Positions 1 to 8,017 of a stretch of DNA of 17,331 nt are shown here, piece by piece. The notes below the pieces were generated by a model. That model saw nothing but the letters and a program-made list of their open reading frames with translations, did not search any database and was not told the origin of the DNA. Source of the stretch: Candolleomyces eurysporus (lineage: Eukaryota; Basidiomycota; Agaricomycetes; Agaricales; Psathyrellaceae); assembly GCA_027579435.1 (NCBI GenBank), contig JANBPK010001602.1, positions 7,739 through 25,069 of the forward strand, in the 5' to 3' direction. The position numbers and the translations under genes are program-made. The first letter of the stretch is position 1. The number at the start of each line of letters is the position of its first letter.

Positions 1-300
1 TTGCACCNCTCGTGCCGNTTTTCTGGTGCAATGGATTTGCACCACTCCTGCCGTTTTCTGGTGCAACCGACGTGCACCACTCGTGTCTACTTCTGGTGCA
101 ACTGAATTACACCACACCACTGTCTATCTTGGTGCACCATGTTCATCTCGACGTCAAGTGCACCAATACTGGGCACCCTCTCTAGGTTTCTGGTGCAAAA
201 GGATGTGCACCACACTTGGTCTTTGGTGCACCATTGCTGCGTCGAATTCTGGTGCACCACACCTCGACTTCTGATGCGAAGAGATGTGCACCACCTTTCC
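1..300. repeat. Degenerate 35-bp minisatellite with internal inverted heptamers
   Basis: TGGTGCA occurs at 24, 59 and 94 (exact 35-bp spacing), then 130, 191, 224 and 250. Its reverse complement TGCACCA occurs at 38, 73, 133, 159, 206, 227, 253 and 287, with a one-base variant at 108. In the first units the two are separated by 7 nt, so each unit can form a small stem. Spacing decays after the third unit. At 224-233 and 250-259 the two heptamers overlap as TGGTGCACCA. The array probably continues left of the window. Open frames through it are rich in Trp-Cys-Thr, which simply reflects the repeat. Confidence 0.85.
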
Positions 301-640
301 GACGGTGAATTTTGTTCATGTCCTAGTATATAGAGCTCTGACATTTGGGGTCTGTATTGGCCTGTCCTGCCATTCTGGAGCGCTTTGTTATCGCAACAGA
401 AGGAGAAAAGGTTTGTTTGATGTTCTCAGTGCATTACAGGCAAGAGGGATGGTCTATGCGGAAGCTAGCGACAAACGGGCGGTTTCAAACATAAGGCGAG
501 TCCTACCGAAAACAATGGAGGAGGTCGTGGGTGAGAAGATGGCGAAGAATGATGGAAAGATCGTTCGCTCGATACGGTGGAGACACCCCGACGATTGATA
601 TGTGACAGTGTGACCCCGCCCCGCCCAAGTCGCGTCGGGA
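300..640. other. No supported gene; spacer between two minisatellite clusters
   Basis: A plus-strand open frame of about 100 codons crosses this stretch (284-598), but its start lies inside the repeat, it resembles no family I recognise, and it has no clear exon-intron signals. I see no other feature. Confidence 0.5.
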
Positions 641-780
641 AAGAGTGGTGCAGGACTGGTGCAGTAACGGGAATCTGGTGCAAAGGAATGGTGCAGATGG
701 GAGGCTCTAGGGGGAGGGAGTGTAACTTAGTGGTGTGGTGCACCACCCGTTTAGTATAACTACAGTTGATCTCTGCACCA
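640..780. repeat. Second cluster of TGGTGCA heptamers
   Basis: TGGTGCA at 646, 657, 676, 689 and 736, and TGCACCA at 739 and 774. The orientation is mostly direct here, unlike the alternating left cluster, and no fixed period is visible. The last heptamer lies inside the final codons of the minus-strand arrestin-like reading frame (Trp-Cys just before its stop). Confidence 0.75.
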
Positions 781-1998
781 AAACGACAGCCTCAGGTGAA
801 GTCGATTATGCGTTTCTTCCACTCGCGGTACTGGCCGTTTCTCGGAAGAGGGCTGCGAGCGAACGAGAAACGGCCAAAAGGGTATCACAGTTTCTGGTGG
901 CGATGAAATGATTGGAGAGTATCCTTGAATGGGGATCAAGGAGCGCTTAGACGGACTTTCGCCGTCAAAGGGAGAAGGCGATATGGAAGTAGCGGAGGGG
1001 TTTTCAGTCACACCGACGTCATTGCCAAGACTGGGACGGAAGTTCTGTTCGAGTTTCTCGTCCTTCAGAACTGCTGTAGGCAGCGGGAGGCTGAAAGGGG
1101 TGATGTTCCGAGAGTTCAACTTGCCGTTGATCTGCGCTGCTACCGTCGGAGAAGGGAGGGGAAACGGCAAACGAGTTTTCGAATCCATATGACAAGGAAA
1201 AGAGAGCGAAAAGCTGAACCGATTCAACCCAACCAACTTGCGGTCTGAGCGACCATTGTTGTATTTCGCGTCAGAACTTCGGTCGTAAACCGGTACGGAA
1301 TACTCCAGAAAGCAGGGGGAGTCTGCGCCGAGATAACTTAATTGACCACGAATCTGAACAAAGAGTACCTTGTGAGTCGTTCAGGCATTACCCTCGAAGA
1401 ATGTAGCATACACTTACCGTTGCCGTGATCAAGTGGATTGTTTTGGGTTTATCTAGGAACACATCGACCTGGCCTTTGAGTGGTTCGGAGCCCTCGAAAT
1501 GAGGGATCCGAGGCATCCTCTCCTTTGACGAATCTTTCACCGCAGAGAATATGACGACATCGGCCCAGGCTTCCTTCTTCGTGCCTTTCGTCATATGATA
1601 TTTGTATTCCACTTGCAGGTTCTCGTCTTGGTCGTGCAGCAGCTGAATGTGATCGGGCTCTACTCCAAACACTGACGAGTATCTTGGAAGCCGAGAGGGG
1701 CCATCGGGTAGGGCGCTGATGCCAGAATTACGGACAGTAGGCGGATTCGTCTGTTCCCAGTCTGATAACGCTGCTTCTGACAAGAACTCGATCCTTGAGT
1801 ACCGGGGCAAGGTGTCTGTAGGATCAGTAGAGAAGCTTTCACGTCTCTCGGTTTGTCTGGGTGTAGAGAGCGGAATGCTGAGATTCGTGGGTGCTGGGTT
1901 GGCCGCGGAAGGGGTTTGCTCTGAGTCACTCGCAGGAAGAACTTGGGACGTCCTAGGCGCTTCTTGAGCTTCGTGTAACCGAGTTATGGAGCGTGGCA
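760..1998 (-). CDS. Arrestin-like N-terminal-domain protein, probably truncated
   Basis: Arrestin-related proteins are cytosolic adaptors; the fungal alpha-arrestins link membrane cargo to ubiquitin ligases. Two exons are visible: 1998-1418 and 1353-760. The intron 1417-1354 (64 bp, minus strand) has donor GTAAGT, acceptor TTGTTCAG and phase 0. Exon 1 begins with a Ser/Pro/Thr-rich leader with two Leu-Pro-Arg-Tyr motifs, the style of basidiomycete arrestin-like proteins. The arrestin core follows: YKYHMTKG, then a FEGSEPLKGQVDV strand and LDKPKTI, continuing after splicing as IRGQL...FLEYSVPVYD and LNRFSFSLSFP. After that the sequence no longer looks like an arrestin fold and ends in Trp-Cys-Arg-Asp-Gln-Leu made by the TGGTGCA repeat. 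The 5' end is unresolved: an in-frame TGA sits directly upstream of 1999 and there is no ATG in exon 1 before the domain, so another exon is needed. Family call fairly sure; I infer a truncated or decaying gene. Confidence 0.65.
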
Positions 1999-1999
1999 C

Positions 2000-3068
2000 T
2001 CACATCCTGTAGCTGATGTCGTCATGTAGAAAACGGCGGGTGTCGAGTGCACAGATCTTGGGCCTAGGTAATTTGCCAAAACCTTGGTGAGAGATGGGAC
2101 ATGAGATGAGAGGAAACCCTGGATCGACGTTCGTCGCAGTTTAGGTAATAACAGATCGCGACATGTCCAAGTACAGCGGTGCCGCTGGTTGCAATCCGGC
2201 GTCACTGTCAATGTCTGTCCTCCAGAATACGGTTGGCGCAAGCGATGGCCCCAATAAACCAGGGAGTTGATGTGAGGGGCGGTAACGCACTGCCGTTTCA
2301 TTGATAATTGCAGCCCGCGCTTTAAAGCTTTACGTTTCATCTGGCGCTTCAGCTTGCCCTGATTGATTGGCAGGCTGATCGCCATGAGCCCAGGTCGGGA
2401 TGGGCCAATAGATAGGTCACTGTGGGCGTGTGTGTGCCAAGAAGATGCGTGTGAACATCCACTTTTTGACCCGTCAGCGCACTTTGGTACTGATGAATGT
2501 CAGTCTGGCAACGGGAGACTAGCTTTTTTGCTACTTACTATGTCAGCCGTGCTAATGGCCCCATGTCGAACCACCCAGTCAGGGACTGACAATCGGGAAC
2601 GTTCATGGCAGCGCCCCGGGCCCCCGACCTGCCCGGACGAGGACTCCTCTGGACCCACAACAGTACTGGCAGTCTGACACGGCAATGCAATGGTCCCTTT
2701 AAGTATTAAAGTAAGGGGTGAGTCTGAACCATCAATGCATCAACACCAAACCTCATATCGGATAGAATTACATCAAACTCAATTCGGGTATTCTGAGCCA
2801 TGATAGTCCTCAATCCTCGGAACCCATAATATCGTTGGCAATTTGAAACTTGCTCTGGCCGTGACATGATGGGCATCCCTCCGGTGCTGACGGTCTTCCA
2901 GCCAATCATCCAATCGAAATGGCGATCCATTCTAAGGAACATAATGATGTACCCACTTTCGTTGAGCGGCGTCGGATGGCTTGGCACTCAATCTATGCCG
3001 CCGTTTGCATAAAGACCCAGTTCCTGGACCTTGGAAAACTGTTCCTCTCCTTTTCGAAGCCCAAAACC
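2000..3068. other. No supported gene
   Basis: Open frames of 60-133 codons exist on both strands (for example 2385-1984 minus, 2363-2677 plus, 2987-2706 minus), but none shows a domain I recognise, a repeated relative in the window, or a convincing splice pattern. The missing first exon of the minus-strand arrestin-like gene should lie in this stretch, but I cannot place it. Confidence 0.4.
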
Positions 3069-3334
3069 ATGGATTGCGCGAACGCAAACGCACACTCGTC
3101 CATCTCTAGCAACCTACCTCCGGCGCAGGGGATAGAGATGCAAATCCTAGGCTCTCGCAGTCGGCGCGCATTCTACAAAGCGAATTTGAACGATCCGAAT
3201 CTAGATTTAATCCGCCAAAGCTTTCACTCAGCATCTGCCCCAAGTCATAATCTACCGACGGCCTCCAGTATCGACACGGAGTCGAATCGGTTCGAGTCCG
3301 AACGCTCCAACGAGTTGACTCCTGGAGATCATTG
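3069..3334 (+). CDS. Possible first exon leading into the NACHT fragment
   Basis: An ATG in good fungal context (AAAACCATGG) at 3069 opens 88 codons plus two bases. They are followed by a plausible 67-bp intron (3335-3401): donor GTGAGA, branch site TTCTAAC, acceptor CCCCAAG. Splicing there joins in frame to the open frame at 3427 that encodes the NACHT fragment. The predicted peptide is Ser/Asn-rich and I recognise no domain in it. It contains no P-loop, so the ATP-binding part of a NACHT domain is missing. The join could be chance, because the acceptor lies beside a block that is also found upstream of the coilin copies. Confidence 0.25.
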
Positions 3335-3391
3335 GTGAGAGTGCGTATTTTCTTTTTCTTTGAGAGACCCAACAACTTCTAACCTTTCAAG

Positions 3392-3467
3392 TTTCCCCAA
3401 GTTTCAAGAGGTTTTCGAGTAGCGACATGGATATCGGCTCGACAAACATTGACACAGCACTGCCACC
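3392..3467 (+). repeat. Block shared with the coilin 5' leader
   Basis: The stretch from TTTCAAGAGGTTTTCGAGT to GACACAGCACTGCCACCGGC reappears upstream of the intact coilin gene (13170-13232) and, more diverged, upstream of the coilin heads at 9400-9465 and 6380-6400. Here it runs straight into NACHT coding sequence instead of the coilin leader. Confidence 0.75.
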
Positions 3468-3801
3468 GGCTCTCCGATCCTTAATCACCAGCCGAGTCGA
3501 GCAACACATTCAAGGTCGCCTGAAAAATAATCAAGTTCATCTGGAGAACCTTGCGAACCACCGTTCGCGCAACGACGTCAATACATTTATCAGCACTCAC
3601 TTCGAGGACGAGAAGTCAGGAAATCCCGTCATCCATACATTGACAGACACGGGGATTGGCTGACAAAGGCGGATAAAGACCAATTAGTGGACGACATCAG
3701 CAGATCGTTCATTTTCGCATCCGGCCTCTTCAGGTACATTGTGGGCCCCACTAACAACCAATCAACGCCCAATGGACCGCATGCTTCTCACTAATGACAG
3801 G
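3427..3801 (+). pseudogene. Frameshifted NACHT (NLR-type STAND NTPase) fragment
   Basis: The translation contains ALPPALRSLITSRVEQHIQ, matching the NACHT segment written as LPPxLRFLITSRxE in fungal NLR proteins. It continues with SRNDVNTFIS, as in the usual 'DV..FI' stretch. After a frame change near 3636 it continues as YIDRHGDWLTKADKDQLV and FIFASGLFRYI, the 'LV..A.GLFIWAA...RFI' region. A second frame change near 3735 leads into NQRPMDRMLLTNDR, which fits the following 'NP..RL..LL' segment. So about 120 residues of the C-terminal half of a NACHT domain are present, with at least two frameshifts. The P-loop, Walker B region and any C-terminal repeats are absent. NACHT proteins of agaricomycetes act in non-self recognition and form large, fast-evolving families; this copy is dead. 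Confidence 0.7.
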
Positions 3802-4160
3802 TTCTTCAGAGTACCCGTTGCCTGTACCCCGCCTCCACTGGCAGGTTCGCCTGGATGGGCCATTAATTCCATGCTCTTCAGATATGACAGTCACTGCCAC
3901 TCAAACCGACAGTCGGGAGAAACGACGAGCTGCTTTCACAACACCACTGGGTCAGAATGGGAGGCCGCGTCTAAATAAGCGCCCGCTTACACAAAGTCTG
4001 GTTCAGGAACCGAGCATGGGAATGTGTGCAACATATCTGCACTTTACGGGCCCAGGCGCACCATAGCAAGGTAGATCGGGGCCGCAAGCACTCCCGCCAT
4101 TGAGGCGCTTACATGCGGTAGGCGGGATGGGCGGTTGCACACCTTGGATTTGCCAGCAGT
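3802..4160. other. No supported gene
   Basis: Short open frames only (ending 3978 and 4066), with no recognised domain. The stretch separates the NACHT remnant from the first membrane-protein copy. Confidence 0.4.
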
Positions 4161-4164
4161 GCCT

Positions 4165-4201
4165 CAACGATTGAATACTGTTCTGTCAGAATATTGGCTA
4201 T
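4165..4201 (+). repeat. Dispersed 'CGATT-RAATA...TTCTGTCAGAAT' box, copy 1
   Basis: CGATTGAATACTGTTCTGTC followed by AGAATATTGGCTAT. A near match lies at 5145-5182 in the same orientation, and a third at 7240-7279 in reverse orientation. All three lie 40-120 bp before a copy of the membrane-protein duplication block. Confidence 0.7.
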
Positions 4202-4252
4202 ATTTACGAGCCCATGCAGGCGGCAGCATAAATAAAATGCTCTGCCATCAGA

Positions 4253-4910
4253 CTCAACAATGAGCTTAGGTATGATGACAGGTGGACTTTCTCGAAAGCC
4301 CTTTCATTTGAGCACATGTTTCGGGTTGGTAGCCCTCTGTATTCTGTGTTACTTTTCACATTGTCACCCGGAGCTGTCTGTCAAATGAAGTCACTGACTG
4401 CCTGCGGGATCTGTATATTGGTTCTCAATTAAGCGGCAATGGTGTCCACCTCGGATCCCTAGAATATCCCTTCAATCGCCCAGCGATATTGTCAACCGCC
4501 CTTCCGGCCCACGTCGATGCTTCTGAAGCTCAGGCTCCCTTACATGGTGCAGGTAACCCGACTTGGCTCTACTCAATGATTGGTGCGTAAACATCATTAA
4601 TTCCAAGAGCGTCTTCCACGCATTTCAGGACCCAGAGAGCCATCTCTCTGGAACACTTCGATTACTATAGAACGTCACACGTTTCTCATGCCAGACGGAA
4701 AGGGGGGACTCATTGCTTCATCGCTTCAGTCAAGCATTGCTACTGGCGTTGCCGCCCAGCTATACTCCTTAAACGACACTACGAACTACCCCCAAGGTGC
4801 GAAGTGCGCTTGGAGTCATGGCCGATATCGTCAGGCTATTGCCCACGTGTGCTATCTGGCAATTCTTGCCAATTGGAACTGCTACGAATGCAACCCGCTG
4901 CTCGCCTCGC
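4253..4910 (+). pseudogene. Membrane-protein gene copy 1, dead and truncated
   Basis: It aligns from its upstream block (AATGAGCTTAGGTATGA at 4259) through exon 3 of the three other copies. Defects can be read directly. The start codon that is ATG in the other copies is ATT. The intron 2 donor GT has become GA (ACTATAGAACGTC near 4670). Exon 3 carries a short deletion at the end of the NYPQGAKCAW...CYLAILAN stretch, so the following residues shift frame. Similarity stops near 4910, and the last two membrane segments are missing. It is the most decayed copy, furthest but one from the intact coilin gene. The intron 1 donor GTAACC is still present. Confidence 0.8.
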
Positions 4911-5144
4911 TCATCCGGACCTCTGGCTGCGTAGGCAGAGCTCCTCAAACGCCGGGCTATAAATTTGCTGAGACAACGTGAGCAGCCTTTATCTCAAGAA
5001 TAAGAACGCCAACGTACCGGCTCATATCGATCTTTCTCTGGCAGACAGAATGTCAGGCATCATTAATGAAAAGTGAGTCCCAGTTGCTTTCTTCGGTTCC
5101 CATGGGTCTACCATTTACCTATCCTCCGAGTTCCGCTCCTTATT
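4911..5144. other. Spacer between membrane-gene copies
   Basis: No copy similarity and no recognised gene. A nine-codon open stretch starting at ATG 5049 ends at a donor-like GTGAGT, but nothing downstream supports it as an exon. Confidence 0.4.
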
Positions 5145-5182
5145 TGACGATTAAATACTATTCTGTCAGAATTTCGACTATC
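5145..5182 (+). repeat. Dispersed box, copy 2
   Basis: CGATTAAATACTATTCTGTC followed by AGAATTTCGACTATC; it matches 4165-4201 with few changes and lies just before the second membrane-gene block. Confidence 0.7.
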
Positions 5183-5589
5183 AAAGCCTCTCTCAGATAT
5201 CAGGCAGCCGAATAACCCCCCATATTTTACTATCTTTAGGCTCATGCCCTTTCATGGTTCCTGCCATGTGCCGCTATGGAATGAGGCTCAACAATCCATT
5301 TACTGACAGCTGGGGTTCTTGCTTTGTTCGGCCTGGGTGGGATTCAATAAAGTATTTATTCGAACACATGATTCGCGTGGGTAGCCCTCTGTATACTGCG
5401 TTACAGGTCCTCATGTTTCTCCTGCACCCCACGCCGTCCCCTAGGTGTTTCACATTGCCACCTGGGTCGTTTTTCAATTCAGCAGACCGTCAAATGAAAT
5501 TAATAACTGCCTGCAGGTATGTGCATTGGTTCCCATTTAAGAGGGAATGGCTTCTGCCACAAATCCCCAGAATCTACCTTCATTCGCCA

Positions 5590-6728
5590 ATGATATCCTC
5601 ATCTGCCTCTCAAGCCCACGTTGGCGCTGCCGAAGCTCAGGATCGCCCAATGCATAGTACAGGTAACCCAACCTTGGTTCTACTCAATGACTTATTTGTA
5701 AACACCATTAATTCCAGAAGCATATTCCAAGAAGGACGTCGACTCAGACTCAACTTTCCGGGATGCTTCAGTTGTCGTACGTCGCATGTCCGTCGTGATG
5801 CAATCAGGCGCTCATTGTTTCTCCGCTCCAGTCGGGCCTTGGTGCTGCCATTGCCGCCCAGCTATACACCTTCCTCAAAGACACTGCAAGCTACCCCCAA
5901 GACGCGAACTGCGCTTGGATGGGTCCCCCTGAAAGATCATGTCGTGATAGGATTGGCTTTCTGTGCTATCTGGCAATTCTTTGGAACATTGGAGCTGCTA
6001 TGTACGGATTCATAGTCATGGATTGGCGGAAGCATGCTCGTGAAAATATTCCTGAGGATAAGACTCCTAGGAAATCATGTCAACGATTTGTGATATGGTT
6101 ACTCCCAGGTGCTATCGCATTGTGTACGCTCAAATCTACCTGCATTCACCAAAAGGCCGCTGATCTCAGTGATCCAGGGTTTATCGCATTCTATGTTGGC
6201 CTTTCGTTGATCTTTTTGTCGATCGCCTTCTATTGCCTGGCGATTGAGACAGGTGCCTTCACGAAAGCGCTCATTGTGATGCAAATATTGACTGCGGCCG
6301 TTATATTTGCAGTCTACTCAAGTACAACGATAGGCCGCTTCATGTATTACCTCCCTCCGAAATTCAGGGCAATTGACTGGACACAGCACTGCCACCGGCG
6401 CCTTGAATTCGTCCTATCATCACTTTTTCCCAAGTACTTTCCTTCACGTACGTCGCGCGACTCGCGACTCGCTCAGGAGACGGGGCTCCTCAAAAGTGCG
6501 ATGCCGCCAATACGAATCCGCGTCCAAACTCTCCCTCCAAACCTCCCCGCTCTGCGTGTCTGGGTCGTACCGACAGGTTCATCATCATGTTCTAATGCTT
6601 CATCATATCATGAAGGAACACCATCCCAAGGAGCGCAAGACCAAGGAGACTATACTCCGCCGAAGACGATAAGAGACCTCAAATGCTCCATATGCTCTCA
6701 AATTCCTCTCTCAAAGAATCCAGGATAA
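5590..6728 (+). CDS. Chimeric gene: membrane protein copy 2 fused in frame to a coilin head
   Basis: Exons by comparison with the other copies: 5590-5662, 5718-5776, 5832-6123 and 6178-6728, with introns of 55, 55 and 54 bp (donors GTAACC, GTACGT, GTACGC). The spliced product is 324 aa. The first part follows the family: Ser/Ala-rich start, SGLGAAIAAQLYTFLKD, a membrane segment around CYLAILWNIGAAMYGFIVMD, and two more hydrophobic segments in exon 4. After FMYYLPPKF the family sequence stops. The frame continues through former coilin leader, reaches the coilin start (ATG 6501) and reads RIRVQTLPPNLPALRVWVVP onward. A one-base deletion near 6710 shifts it to a stop at 6728, so only about two thirds of the coilin N-terminal domain is encoded. 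Intron 3 is 54 bp with no stop, so retaining it would add 18 residues and keep the frame. Whether it is expressed is unknown. Confidence 0.6.
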
Positions 6729-6815
6729 AGCCGGACGAGATCTCGTTGTTTTCGACGAGTTTGAGTTGATGGATGGTAGTGCGTTCGGGGGTGTGGTCAG
6801 GGATGGGGATCTAGT
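6380..6815 (+). pseudogene. Coilin head copy 1 (leader plus N-terminal domain)
   Basis: Nearly the same sequence as 13222-13645 of the intact gene: leader GACACAGCACTGCCACCGGC, start codon ATG 6501, and RVQTLPPNLPALRVWVVP. It has an insertion in the Ser-rich loop and a single-base loss near 6710 that breaks the frame just before the LFLDEFELMD strand, which is still recognisable in another frame. Similarity ends at CTAGT (6815), within a few bases of where copy 3 also leaves the gene. Its front is part of the chimeric reading frame described separately. Confidence 0.85.
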
Positions 6816-6877
6816 TTCACGAAACAGGTCATCTTTGTACTATAGCTAGTGGCTTGTCGATAATTTAAAGCGATCAC

Positions 6878-6994
6878 CACACAGTCACCGGCGCCAGTGC
6901 CAAAATATTCGTTCTATCATCACACTCCATTTCCTTCACGTCCGTCGCGACTTGCGACTCGCCCGTCCGGTCCTACTCGCTCAGAAGGCGAGAG
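6878..6994 (+). pseudogene. Coilin leader copy 2, very short
   Basis: CACAGTCACCGGCGCCAGTG and then CTATCATCAC, TTCACGTCCGTCGCGACTTG and CTACTCGCTCAGAAGGC correspond in order to the coilin 5' leader at 13224-13325. The match stops before the coilin start codon, so no coilin protein sequence is retained. It follows copy 1 by only about 60 bp, so two coilin fronts sit head to tail. Confidence 0.7.
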
Positions 6995-7321
6995 CCAAAT
7001 GAGATGAGCCTCGTGAGTGTCACTGACAGCCAAANGATGCTGTTGACAACCGTCAAAAGCTCGAACTGAATCAAACATTCACCGGAAGAATATCCCACGG
7101 CCAGAACAGCACCTGGAGCGTCACTCAGCAGAGAGGGGTTGACTGGGCGCTTGCACCTTTTGTCCAGGTGATTCAAGCGCGGGTGTATAGCCTAAGCCAC
7201 ATGCTGCGAGCGTATATTAGTAAAGCCACTCTAAGGTCTGACGGCCAACATTGACAGAATAGTACTTATTCAATCGTCAGGTGAGGAGTGGAACGTTCAT
7301 TAATTTTGCAACCCGGTCGGT
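6995..7321. other. Unassigned spacer
   Basis: No gene that I can support. It contains an N at 7035 and the inverted box at 7240-7279. A minus-strand open frame (7176-6973) has no recognised domain. Confidence 0.4.
7240..7279 (-). repeat. Dispersed box, copy 3, inverted
   Basis: On the minus strand it reads TGACGATTGAATAAGTACTA then TTCTGTCAATGTTGGCCGTC, matching the boxes at 4165 and 5145 in opposite orientation. Confidence 0.65.
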
Positions 7322-8017
7322 TAACTTCGTTGCACGATGCACGGCATGCAGATGGGCGCTTGCTTGGGCCTATCCAAGGTACTCCCTAGCGTATGCGCAG
7401 GCAGCCACCGGACCAGAATACGTGCTCCTGTAACCGTATTACTATTTATGGGCTACCTCGTGCCCTTTCATGGCCCCTGCCTGTCAGTAAACGTGCAAAT
7501 TGCTTTTGCTATTTTAGAAGCATCCTCAAGCGCCCTCACAGCTAAGACAGATTCATGTCAGTTTTAGCGAACAGCTCGGCCAAATTTGGTGAGGGGCAAT
7601 GACCGGAAAAGGCTTAGAAGTGACAAAGAGTTTAAAGTTTGGGTTTACAATGGCCCGCCCGCCCATGTGCCGCTGTGGAATGGGGCTCAAAAATCCATGA
7701 AAAAGCTCGGATATGACGACTGGACTTCTCGCTTTTTCGAGCATGGAGGTTGCCTTGAGGGGATTTGACAGAGCACTCGTTCGAACACATGTTTCGGGTT
7801 GGTCAGCCTTCTGTATATTGTGTTATCATCGCTCCTCATGTGTGCTTGTGCACCCTGCTCTGGCGCCTTGGTGTTTCACATTTTCATCTGGGTCGTTTCT
7901 CAACAGCTCACCATCAANTGAAATAGCTAGCTGTCTGCAGGGTCTGTGCAATGGCTCTCATTTAAGCGAGAATGGTGTCCGCCTTGAATCCCCAGACTCT
8001 CCCTTCATTCGCCAGTA
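7322..8017 (+). repeat. Duplicated upstream block of membrane-gene copy 3
   Basis: It aligns with 10530-11054 upstream of copy 4: TAACTTCGTTGCACGATGCA / CAACTTCGTTGCACAATGCA, then CGGCATGCAGATGGGCGCTT, CTCCTGTAACCG, GAACACATG and TCATTCGCCAGTAATG in the same order. An extra segment of about 180 bp (7477-7656) is present only here. Because the similarity starts some 500 bp before the coding start, the duplicated unit includes the promoter. Copies 1 and 2 retain only the later part of the block. Confidence 0.8.
7477..7656. mobile_element. About 180-bp insertion in the upstream block
   Basis: The other copies read ...CCTGCCATGTGCCGCTRTGG without interruption (5260 and 10700), whereas here about 180 bp lies inside it. 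The insert is bordered by TGGCCC at 7471-7476 and 7651-7656, which could be a 6-bp target duplication. I see no clear terminal inverted repeats and no coding capacity. It could be a small non-autonomous element or simple filler DNA. Confidence 0.4.

Noticed and set aside
1..300. CRISPR-like array
   Set aside because: The repeat is a 7-nt inverted pair in a 35-bp unit with degenerate spacing, in eukaryotic DNA; no uniform repeats with unique spacers.
284..598. Possible gene of 104 codons
   Set aside because: Begins inside the minisatellite, no recognised domain, no paralogue in the window.
2363..2677. Plus-strand open frame of 104 codons
   Set aside because: No domain, no splice pattern, overlapped by antisense frames of similar length.
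5049..5074. Mini-exon ATG...GTGAGT after membrane-gene copy 1
   Set aside because: Start and donor look good but only nine codons, with no credible downstream exon.
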